A DNA stretch of 64,000 nucleotides from Chloracidobacterium validum. Lineage in GTDB: Bacteria; Acidobacteriota; Blastocatellia; Chloracidobacteriales; Chloracidobacteriaceae. Position 1 is the stretch's first letter. Every line of letters starts with the position of its first letter. The notes beneath the pieces are model-generated. The model was not told the DNA's origin. It searched no databases and worked only from the letters and a program-made list of their open reading frames with translations. Shown here in pieces: positions 18,901 through 31,442 of this stretch. The translations under genes were made by a program, and so were the position numbers. The stretch covers positions 1,533,501 to 1,597,500 of the forward strand of contig NZ_CP072648.1 in the NCBI RefSeq assembly GCF_018304825.1. Reading direction: 5' to 3'.

Positions 18901-19992
18901 TTTCACATGTCCAACGACAGTCACCGCTTCCGCTCGGCAAGTGAACTCCAGGCGCAAGGGTTCCACCGGGAAGGCAGCCGCTTCGTTCGGGGCGAGACGG
19001 TCTATCTGCCGCTTTATGAAGCCAAGCTTATCTGGCAGTTTGACCATCGCTTCGCCACCTATGATGAAGCCGGCAAGGAGACCCGCGACCTGACCATCGC
19101 GGAAAAAAGCGACCCGGCCACGCAACCGCTGCCGCGCTACTGGGTGGAGGCATCCGAAGTCAACGCGAAACTTTCCGGCTGGCAACGCCGGTGGCTCCTT
19201 GGCTTCCGTGATGTCACGAACGCGACGAATGAACGAACCGCGATTTTTAGCCTGCTGCCGCGTGTGGCGGTAGGGCATACCAATCCGCTCGTTCTTTCTG
19301 AAACCGTTGAAGCCACGGATAAGCTCCTCGTCTGCCTGGCAGCGATGAACAGCCTAGTTTTTGACTTTATCACCCGCCAAAAAGTAGGTGGAACACATCT
19401 GACCTTTACCGTTGTCAAGCAACTCCCCGTCCTGCCGCCCAACCACTACACCCCGACCGACTTGCGCTTCATCGTGCCGCGCACGCTGGAGCTGGTCTAT
19501 ACCGCCTGGGACCTGGCGCCCTTTGCCGCCGACCTCTGGCACGACGCCGACGAACCACTCCGCGCCGCCATTGACCAGTGGCGGCAGACCGCGCCCACCC
19601 ACCCGGACACACCACCCCCTTGGCTCAAGGAAAGCCATCCCTTCCCGCCGTTCCAATGGGATGCCGACCGCCGGGCAGTCTTGCGCGCCGAACTCGACGC
19701 CTACTATGCCCACCTCTACGGCCTCACCCGCAAGCAGTTGCGCTACATTCTCGACCCGGCCGACCTGACCAAACAGGAACTGGCCAACATCCTCGACCCC
19801 ACCGAAGAGGTCACCGACCCGCTCGACCCCGAAGGCTATGCGCGGCGCGTGAAGCAGTCGGACTTCCCCGGCGAGACCTTCCGCGTCCTCAAGGACAAAG
19901 AGCAGCGCCACTTCGGCGAGTACCGCACCCGCCGCCTCACGCTCGAAGCCTGGGCTGTGGTTGGGGAGAGAGGAGAGAGGGGTGAGGAGTGA
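15899..19992 (+). pseudogene. Eco57I-type N6-adenine DNA methyltransferase, DrmMI-like, two frameshifts
   Basis: The gene reads as one protein of roughly 1360 residues in three frames. Frame one runs 15899 to ~16130. A third G at 16129-16131 shifts it; without it the text reads NETDPATTLTRDIW. Frame two runs to ~16990, where a duplicated ccgg (gccggccggccc) shifts it again; without it the text reads QQLAGPLAALLDLP. Frame three runs to 19992 and holds motif I DPACGSGHFLLA (~17428) and motif IV NPPW (18199-18210), the adenine-methyltransferase signature. The N-terminal part resembles the large regions of Eco57I/PglX-type enzymes (GIVTNGLVVRLLRN). The stop lies within a purine-rich heptamer array. 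The catalytic fragment alone could encode up to 1025 residues, but no ribosome-binding site precedes its first ATG (16915). Confidence 0.8.
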
Positions 19993-20106
19993 GAAGTGAG
20001 GAGTGAGGAGTGAGGAAAGAGGAGTGAGGAAAGAGGAGTGAGGAGTGAGGAGTGAGGGGTGAGAGTGGGGAGTGGGGAGTGGGGAGTGGAGAGTGGGGAG
20101 GTGGGG
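19982..20106 (+). repeat. Purine-rich heptanucleotide array (gtgagga/gtgggga), ~18 units
   Basis: About 18 head-to-tail units of seven bases occupy 125 bp. The first half is mostly gtgagga with two aagagga variants (units 6 and 8). Unit 12 is one base short, and the last third shifts to gtgggga. The array starts inside the last codons of the methyltransferase, supplies its TGA stop at 19990-19992, and ends 45 bp before the next ATG. The strand is almost free of C. Seven is not a multiple of three, so copy-number change would alter the methyltransferase C-terminus and the spacing to the downstream gene. It is not a CRISPR: there are no spacers. Confidence 0.9.
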
Positions 20107-20151
20107 CGCTCACCACGTGTCACAAGTCAAGCTGTGCTGAGGAGAGACTGA

Positions 20152-25197
<5,046 letters not shown>

Positions 25198-25428
25198 GCC
25201 GCCAGGCCGGCGCTGAAGCGCCCACCGCCACCCATCAACGGCCCGCTTCAGCCCGGCCACGCATCACGGCCAAGGCGGCCCGGCGCGCCCGACCGGAGAT
25301 GGCTGGCCCGAACCAGGGTCCGCCAGGGGATGACTGGTCAAAGCGGACTGTTTCGATGCACTCTTCCAACGCCGAACATGGACACCTACGCGGGCATATC
25401 TGGACGCGCGACGACAAGGAGCAAAGCA

Positions 25429-28122
25429 ATGTGGCACATCAGATTTGGGACGCGATGGATGGCGATGCTTGGCCTCCTCTGGCTTGGGCTGGTCGTGGCT
25501 GGCGCTTGGTCGCCTGTGCCTTGGGTCAGGGCGCAGGACGGGCGGCGCAGCCTGACCGAGCTGCAAGACCGGGAAGCCCGCCGCCGCGCCATCGAAGAAC
25601 TCGGACGCTCCGGCGACGAACGGCAGATGGCCCCCCTGATTGACGCGCTGCGCAACGACCGGGACTTCATGGTGCGGAGCGCAGCCGCCGAAGCCCTGGG
25701 AAGCCTCAAAAGCGAACTCGGCCTGGCCGCCCTTGCAGCGGCCCTGGATGATTCGAGCGCCGACGTGCGCACCGCGGCCGCGCTGGCCCTGGCCCGGCTT
25801 GGTCGCCCGCAGGCCATTCCGGCGCTGCGCGCCCGGCTTCGAGACCAGGAGCCGACGGTCCGCAGCGCCGTCGCCCAGGCCCTGGGCAAGCTCGGCGACG
25901 CGCCGTCGCTGCCCAACTTGGTCGGACTGCTCGCCGATGCCGAAGCCGAAGTCCGCGCCAGCGCGGCCGAGGCGCTTGGCGCGCTTGGTCGCGCCGAGGC
26001 GACCGAACCGCTCATCCGCGCCCTGGGTGATGGGAACCTCTACGTTCGGAGTCGCGCCGCGACGGCCCTTGGCGCCATCGGCGATCCGCGCGCGGTCGCC
26101 CCGGTCATCGAGCTGCTCCGCGATCCGGAGCGAACCGTCCGCGCCAGCGCGGCGGAAGCCCTCGGACGCTTTCGTGATCGTCAGGCCGTCCTTCCCCTGC
26201 TCGATGCCCTGCGTGACCGGGAAGCCGTCGTCCGCCAGAATGCGGCCTTCGCCTTGGGCAAAGTCGGCGACGACACGGCGGCCGACGGGCTGACCGATGC
26301 CCTCCGCGATGAAGACCCGCGCGTTCGCGCCCGCGCCGTGGATGCCCTTGGGGCGCTGGCGGCGCCGCGGACGCTCGATGCCGTCACCGATGGGCTGCGG
26401 GACAGCGATCCCCTGGTACGGACGCTCACCGTGCAGGCGCTGGGCAACTTCAAGGATGACCGCGCCATAGATGTGTTGGCGCAAACGCTGGCGGCAGATG
26501 ACGCGCTCTTGCGCCGGCGCGCGATTGAGTCGCTGGCCAAGGTGGGCGACGCCCGCGTGCTGCCGGCCGTCCAGGCGGCGCTATCCGACCCCAACCCGGC
26601 GGTTCGCGCCAGCGCCGTTGCCGCCCTGCCGCGCATCGGTGGGAACCAGGCCCTGCCGGCCCTGCTGGCAGCGTTTCAATCCGATGAGGCGGCCATGCGG
26701 AGCGCGGCCGCCTTTGCCCTGGCGCGGCTCGGCTCGGAAGAAGCGTTTGCCGGTGTCGTCGAAACCATCGGGCGCTGGTCGGTCGAGGACGCACTGGCGC
26801 GGCGCCAAACGCTGATCGGATTTTTCAACGCCGTGGAAGGCAGCGAGTCGAAACTCGAGGCCCGGCTGCGGATGCCACAGGGCCGCTTGCGGCGGGGTGC
26901 GCTCCTGGCCCTGGTCGCCATCTCGCCCTCGCCCAAGGCAGGTGATTACCTTGGCGCGTTGCTTGCCGACGCCGACCCGGACGTGCGGCGGGCCGCCCTC
27001 GAAGGCCTGGCGCGAACCGATTCAGCCCGGTTGGCCCAGGCCGCGCTCCAGCGACTTCCCGCCGAACCAGACCCGACCATCCGCGCCGACTGGCTGGCCC
27101 GGTTGGCCACGCTGCGCGACGTTCCACCCGAACTGGCCGCCGTCCTGCGCCAGACGGCCCAGAGCGACGCCGACCCGGACGTTCGGCAGGCAGCCGTGGC
27201 TGCCCTGACCCGGCTGCGGCTGCCGCAGGTCATTCTGCCCAGTCCGGCGGCAACCCCGCCCTTGCTGGCCACGCTTCCGCCTCCCCGCCTGCCCGATCTC
27301 AAATTTCGGATGACGTCTCCCGCCCCGCCGGACGATGTGGCGCGGCGGGAGATGCCACGCACCCGGACGAACGAAGCCGCGCGCGCCCTGCCAAGCCCCG
27401 TGCCGGAACGCCGATTGCCGCAACCGACTGTCGAACGCCTCCCCAGCACGGCCACCGAGATACCGCCCACGTCGCCAGCACCAACCCCGACACCACCGGT
27501 AGCGGCCACCGGCGCGCCCCCGGCCCGACCACCACGCCCGACGCCGGCGCCACGTACCACCCCGACCGGAACAGCCACCGCAAGCGCCGCCGGTCGTCCC
27601 ACCCGCAGCTTGCCACGGCGAACCTCGCCCGCCGCCCAGGCCGCATCGGACTGGGTTTCACTGGAAAGTCTGCGACCGGCCGGCACGGCCAGTCTGGGCG
27701 ACTTGATGGCCGGCAAGGAAGCCCTGGCCATCCGTCATCTGGAGCAGCTCGCGGCGGCTCAGATGGCGTTTCGGATGGCTTCGGGCGGGAGTTTTGCCAC
27801 GCTGGCCCAACTCCGGGAGCAAGGCGGATTGGAAGACTGGACGGGCACCCAGGATTACCGATTCACCCTCTACGTTACGGAAGCCACGCCGTCCGGCCCG
27901 GCTGACTTTTTTGTGGTCGCGACGCCAACCGTTCCAGGGCTGACCGGGCGATATACCTTCTATGTGGACGCTTCCGGCGTCATCCGCCGTGGCGACAACT
28001 GGACGGGCTGGCTGCCGATGGTTCAAACCTGGTTGCCCATCAGCGTCCCGCCGGAGCGCCAGGCCGCCCTGCCGGGGACGGAAGCCCGCCCTGCCGGCTC
28101 CCCATCCACCACCCGGCACTGA
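25429..28122 (+). CDS. Exported HEAT-repeat protein with C-terminal pilin-like domain
   Basis: An 897-residue protein. The start ATG 25429 has AAGGAG 7 nt upstream and opens a signal peptide (WMAMLGLLWLGLVVAGAW...RAQD), so it is exported. Residues ~40-590 are tandem HEAT/PBS-lyase-like repeats of ~31 residues with recurring R-x-A-A-x-A-L-G, about 15 in number, forming a protein-binding solenoid. A Pro/Thr-rich linker of ~150 residues follows. The last ~150 residues (AIRHLEQLAAAQMAFR...TFYVDASGVIRRGDNW) resemble the soluble part of a type IV pilin-like protein. A similar module ends the protein at 31443. Its last 83 bp overlap the convergent PP2C gene. The function is unknown; a scaffold in the periplasm or at the surface is inferred. 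The 230 bp upstream shows no other feature. Confidence 0.85.
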   Translation: MWHIRFGTRWMAMLGLLWLGLVVAGAWSPVPWVRAQDGRRSLTELQDREARRRAIEELGRSGDERQMAPLIDALRNDRDFMVRSAAAEALGSLKSELGLAALAAALDDSSADVRTAAALALARLGRPQAIPALRARLRDQEPTVRSAVAQALGKLGDAPSLPNLVGLLADAEAEVRASAAEALGALGRAEATEPLIRALGDGNLYVRSRAATALGAIGDPRAVAPVIELLRDPERTVRASAAEALGRFRDRQAVLPLLDALRDREAVVRQNAAFALGKVGDDTAADGLTDALRDEDPRVRARAVDALGALAAPRTLDAVTDGLRDSDPLVRTLTVQALGNFKDDRAIDVLAQTLAADDALLRRRAIESLAKVGDARVLPAVQAALSDPNPAVRASAVAALPRIGGNQALPALLAAFQSDEAAMRSAAAFALARLGSEEAFAGVVETIGRWSVEDALARRQTLIGFFNAVEGSESKLEARLRMPQGRLRRGALLALVAISPSPKAGDYLGALLADADPDVRRAALEGLARTDSARLAQAALQRLPAEPDPTIRADWLARLATLRDVPPELAAVLRQTAQSDADPDVRQAAVAALTRLRLPQVILPSPAATPPLLATLPPPRLPDLKFRMTSPAPPDDVARREMPRTRTNEAARALPSPVPERRLPQPTVERLPSTATEIPPTSPAPTPTPPVAATGAPPARPPRPTPAPRTTPTGTATASAAGRPTRSLPRRTSPAAQAASDWVSLESLRPAGTASLGDLMAGKEALAIRHLEQLAAAQMAFRMASGGSFATLAQLREQGGLEDWTGTQDYRFTLYVTEATPSGPADFFVVATPTVPGLTGRYTFYVDASGVIRRGDNWTGWLPMVQTWLPISVPPERQAALPGTEARPAGSPSTTRH

Positions 28123-29095
28123 ATGCCAGCGTGGCGGTGAGCAGGATGATGAGCGCCTGGATCACCATCCCGCGCCGCGCGCGTTCGCGGCGGGCCTCGA
28201 CCAGTTCGCGCAGTGGGTGATGCTCGCCGGTTGTCCGGTCGGCCGGAAAGCTCGGCGCGATGCTCAACTCACGGGTTCGGGTCAAACGCTCCTGGAGCGA
28301 CGGCAGGGAAGGCAGACTGGCCGGTGGCGGGTCCGGAATCGGCGGATCGACACAGACGACCAGGGCGGTGAAATTGTCCTCTGCCCCGCGCTCGTAGCAG
28401 TACCGGTGAATCTCGTCGCAGAGTCCGTCGGGGTTATCCCGGAAGGTCGTCATCAGCCCTTCCAGTTCTTCATTGCTGATGTGGCGCGTCACCCCATCGG
28501 TGCAGAGCAGAAAGCGCGACCCAACCGTGAAGGCGAAATCCTGAACCTCGACTTCGACTTCGGGAAACACGCCCAGCGCGCGGCTGACTTCGTTCACTTT
28601 GGGAAGCTGTTGCGCCTCCGCCAGTGACAAGTCACCGCGTCGGACGGCATCCTGGAGCGGCGTGTGGTCTGTTGTCACTTGGGTCAGTGTGCCATTGGCA
28701 AAGTGATACAGGCGGCTGTCGCCGGCGTGCGCCACGCAGGCCGTGTCGCCGTCGAGGTGCAACGCCACCAAGGTGGTGGCCATCCCGGCCAGGTCGAGGT
28801 CATGCTTGGCCATTTCAAAAATGTCGCGGTTGGCGTAGTGGATGGCCCGTTCGAGCCGCGCCAGTGGGGAGTGGTCGTCAGGCGTGATGAAGGCGTCCCG
28901 GACGGTCTCGATGGCGGTTTGGCTGGCAATCTCGCCTCCCGTGTTGCCGCCAACGCCATCACAGACCACGAAGAGCCGGGCGTTGACTTCGGCCAGCGCC
29001 CGGTCCTGGTTGGAGGCGCGTTGTAACCCACGGTCACAGACACACGCAAAACGAACGGTGGGAGGCGCGGCCGGCGCGCTGACTTCACTTGCCAT
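28040..29095 (-). CDS. PP2C-family Ser/Thr protein phosphatase, membrane-anchored
   Basis: Metal-dependent PPM phosphatase of ~351 residues. Motifs in order: DRGLQRASNQDR, VVCDGVGGN, GMATTLVALHL, AHAGDSRLYHF, LLCTDGVTRH and GAEDNFTALVVCV. These supply the metal-binding aspartates. A Pro-rich linker leads to a C-terminal membrane helix (IQALIILLTATLAFSAGWWMG), so the catalytic domain faces the cytoplasm. The ATG at 29095 is preferred; an in-frame TTG at 29107 would overlap the upstream ppiC-type gene. It is the natural antagonist of Hanks-type kinases such as the one at 8289. The 3' end overlaps the convergent HEAT gene by 83 bp, and that shared stretch encodes its membrane anchor and tail. 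Confidence 0.92.
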   Translation of the reverse strand: MASEVSAPAAPPTVRFACVCDRGLQRASNQDRALAEVNARLFVVCDGVGGNTGGEIASQTAIETVRDAFITPDDHSPLARLERAIHYANRDIFEMAKHDLDLAGMATTLVALHLDGDTACVAHAGDSRLYHFANGTLTQVTTDHTPLQDAVRRGDLSLAEAQQLPKVNEVSRALGVFPEVEVEVQDFAFTVGSRFLLCTDGVTRHISNEELEGLMTTFRDNPDGLCDEIHRYCYERGAEDNFTALVVCVDPPIPDPPPASLPSLPSLQERLTRTRELSIAPSFPADRTTGEHHPLRELVEARRERARRGMVIQALIILLTATLAFSAGWWMGSRQGGLPSPAGRPGAPAGR

Positions 29096-29103
29096 GGATG
29101 CCG

Positions 29104-29625
29104 TCAAGCCTTCCGCCGAATGATGTGAAAACCGTAGTAGCTTTCCACCTTGTCAATGTTGCCCGGACTCAAACCCTGGGCACACTTTTTGAAGCTCTCA
29201 TCGAACACACCCTTTGGCGTGATCTCGTAAAAACCCGGAAAAGCATTGTACTTGCTGTCGTTCATCTTGTAGGGGTCGTCGCTGTACTCGATGACCAACT
29301 TGTTGAAGTCAGCGCAGTTACGGGCTTCTTGAAAGACTTTTTCCCACAGCTTGCGCGCTTCTTCCTTGGAACGGGTCACGTTGATCTGGGGGCTTTTGGC
29401 CGCCCCGCTGCCTTTGTAGGCAATCAAAATATGCTGGACTTCCAGCGACTCAGGAACGGTTTCCGGCTTGACCGGAATCAGGTCTTGGGGATCGCAGGGT
29501 TTTGGCGCTGGCTTGGTCGGCTTCGCTGCCTTGTCCTCGGTTTCTGGCTTTTCCGGGGGAGTGCCACCACAGGCCACACTCACCATGAGTCCGAGCGCCA
29601 GGCAGCCAACTTGGAATGAACGCAT
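29104..29625 (-). CDS. PpiC/parvulin-type peptidyl-prolyl isomerase lipoprotein
   Basis: A 173-residue lipoprotein. The signal peptide MRSFQVGCLALGLMVSVAC ends in a lipobox with Cys19. A Pro/Lys-rich spacer precedes a single parvulin domain: LEVQHILIAYKG, RSKEEARKLWEKVFQEA, ADFNKLVIEYSDDP, and a C-terminus VESYYGFHIIRR that matches the rotamase ending (YGYHIIKV type). The likely role is folding of secreted proteins outside the cytoplasmic membrane. The ATG at 29625 has GGAGG about 6 nt upstream. PP2C follows immediately on the same strand, suggesting one transcript. Confidence 0.9.
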   Translation of the reverse strand: MRSFQVGCLALGLMVSVACGGTPPEKPETEDKAAKPTKPAPKPCDPQDLIPVKPETVPESLEVQHILIAYKGSGAAKSPQINVTRSKEEARKLWEKVFQEARNCADFNKLVIEYSDDPYKMNDSKYNAFPGFYEITPKGVFDESFKKCAQGLSPGNIDKVESYYGFHIIRRKA

Positions 29626-30063
29626 AATACCTCCTTCAAGGAAAGGGATAACCCATCTGAAGCATATTTCCACCCGCTGTCGGACATCGCTTGCCATACA
29701 GCCCGGCGTGCTCTGGCAACCAAACCTCACCGGTCTGATAGCCGTTGCCACTGGCGCTGGGAGCATGCGACATCAGGCCCATAGCAAGCCGAAGCGTCCA
29801 TGACATCTGAAAACGTGGTTTGATTGTCACCATAAGGCGGATGGGATGCAATGCCATCGGTACATCTCGCGTCCGAGGCGATTGCCTCAGTAGGTCAGCA
29901 CACCGGCGCAAACACCATGTTTCAACGAGATTTCAGCGTTTCGAGCCAGGTTTTTCAGACAAATGAGCGAGGTTTTTCAGACAACCAACACCAACGTGGC
30001 CGTTTGACAGTCCCTAGCCAACGCCATTAGCATCCGCGGCTACCAAGGAAGGAACAAAGGGCT
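29626..30063. other. 438-bp divergent intergenic region
   Basis: It separates the minus-strand ppiC-type gene from the plus-strand cyclase gene. No convincing coding frame lies here. It should hold two divergent promoters, but I cannot assign -35/-10 boxes with confidence. The one clear structure is a pair of 20-bp direct repeats at 29943-29984. The 40 bases before the cyclase ATG hold an AAGGAAGGAA purine run near 30046-30056, which serves as ribosome-binding site. Confidence 0.6.
29943..29984 (+). repeat. Two 20-bp direct repeats, 22-bp period, upstream of the cyclase operon
   Basis: Copies at 29943-29962 and 29965-29984 share gagc-aggtttttcagacaa with a single mismatch at position five. 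The 22-bp period is about two DNA turns, so a regulator would meet both copies on the same face. They lie ~80 bp before the cyclase start. An operator role is inference; simple duplication is the alternative. Confidence 0.75.
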
Positions 30064-30684
30064 ATGCAGATTTATGATGTGACGGTTCCGGTTCATCCGC
30101 GGATGCCAGTCTATCCAGGCGACCCGCCGGTCGTGCTTGAACCACGCTCGCAAATGTCCAAGGGCGCTCCCGCCAATGTCTGCTACTGCGGGATGGGGAC
30201 GCATACGGGCACCCATGTGGACGCCCCATTCCATTTCATTGAAACCGGACGCAAGTTGCATGAAATTCCGCTCAACCTGATGGTTGGACGGGTTCGGGTG
30301 GTCGAAGTGACTTCCCGTAAGATAGACGTTGAAACACTTGCGCGCCTGGACTTGGGTGAGCATATCCGGGTGCTGTTCAAAACCCGCAACTCGCAGTTGT
30401 GGCAGCAGGAAACGTTTAGTTCCGATTATGTGTTCATTACCCCGGAGGCAGCGGCCAAGCTCGTGGCGGATGGTGTCAAGTTGGTTGGGATTGACTATCT
30501 GTCCGTCGAAGAATATGGCAGCACGACCTTTCCAACCCATATCGAGCTTCTTTCCAATGGCGTCGTTATCCTGGAGGGTCTCGACTTGCGCCAAGTGGAT
30601 GCCGGCGACTATGAGTTGTTCTGCCTGCCGCTGAAACTCATGGACAGCGATGGCGCGCCAGCACGGGTCATCCTACGTGGCTAA
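30064..30684 (+). CDS. Cyclase-family metal-dependent hydrolase (kynurenine formamidase-like)
   Basis: A 206-residue member of the KynB/cyclase family, amidohydrolase-like enzymes that use a metal bound by HxGTHxDxP. That motif is present as HTGTHVDAPFHF (near residue 45). The opening YDVTVPVHPRMPVYPGDPPV and the GIDYLSVEEY segment are also typical. Family members hydrolyse N-formylkynurenine or act on other formamide or lactone-like substrates; the actual substrate is not readable. A purine-rich run serves as ribosome-binding site. The next gene starts 2 bp after the stop, so the pair is co-translated. Confidence 0.88.
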   Translation: MQIYDVTVPVHPRMPVYPGDPPVVLEPRSQMSKGAPANVCYCGMGTHTGTHVDAPFHFIETGRKLHEIPLNLMVGRVRVVEVTSRKIDVETLARLDLGEHIRVLFKTRNSQLWQQETFSSDYVFITPEAAAKLVADGVKLVGIDYLSVEEYGSTTFPTHIELLSNGVVILEGLDLRQVDAGDYELFCLPLKLMDSDGAPARVILRG

Positions 30685-30686
30685 GC

Positions 30687-31328
30687 ATGCCTACCCCGGA
30701 CCTACTTCAGCGATTTTTCACCTATCGGATCATGGCCAGCCTGCGGGCAACTACGGCTGAAACGGCTGTGCAGTCGGCGCGCGCGGTCATCAAGGGTGGG
30801 ATTCGCATCATTGAAGTGCCGCAGAGCACGCCGGGCGCCATGCGCGTGATTGGTGACATTCGGCATCAATTTGCCGACGAGGTCATCATTGGGATTGGCG
30901 ATGTGCCCTCCATCGAGGTCGCTGACCGCGCCATCAAGGCCAACGCCCAATTCGCCACGCTGCCCTATGACAATACGCGGGTGGTGGAGTTTTGCCGAAA
31001 ACACCACCTGCTGGTGATTCCGGCCGGGGCGACTCCGCGTGAAGTCGCACTTCTCGCCGAACGCGGGACTGCGCTCGTGAGAGTGTTTCCAGTGTCTTCG
31101 TTTGGCGGCGCGATGTACGTGGGTCACTTGCGCCGGGCGCTGCCGAGTGTGCACTTACTCGCGGCAGGTGGGATTGACCTCGCCGAAGTCACTACCTACT
31201 TTCGGGCCGGGGCCTCCGTTGTTGCAATTGGAAGCGGATTGTTCCCTCCCCACGCCGACGACCAGCCTGACTTTGAAGGACTCACCCAGCGCGCCCAGCA
31301 GTTGACGGCCACGCCCCGTCACTACTGA
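30687..31328 (+). CDS. KHG/KDPG aldolase-like protein lacking the Schiff-base lysine
   Basis: 213 residues with the TIM-barrel order of Eda: KGGIRIIEV (Glu43 matches the general acid/base), IIGIGDV, VIPAGATP, VRVFPVSSFGG and LLAAGGI. In true KDPG aldolases the FKFFP lysine forms the Schiff base; here that position is Arg132 (VRVFP). The substrate-binding Arg/Thr of L-R-T after E-V is changed to QST, and the Thr of P-T-G-G-I is Ala. The fold assignment is firm but aldolase chemistry is doubtful. It sits directly behind a cyclase-family hydrolase, suggesting they share a pathway or regulator. Confidence 0.82.
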   Translation: MPTPDLLQRFFTYRIMASLRATTAETAVQSARAVIKGGIRIIEVPQSTPGAMRVIGDIRHQFADEVIIGIGDVPSIEVADRAIKANAQFATLPYDNTRVVEFCRKHHLLVIPAGATPREVALLAERGTALVRVFPVSSFGGAMYVGHLRRALPSVHLLAAGGIDLAEVTTYFRAGASVVAIGSGLFPPHADDQPDFEGLTQRAQQLTATPRHY

Positions 31329-31442
31329 CCTAGCGACCGCGGCTTTCAGGCGCTCCGCGCGCCGAGCAAGAAGGTAGATAGCTTTGACGCTTTTGGTTAC
31401 ATATCTTCTGTAGTTACACACTTACCCCTTTGAGGAAGCTTT

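Noticed and set aside
19982-20106. CRISPR array
   Set aside because: Units are 7 bp with no spacers and drift in sequence; no cas genes are nearby.
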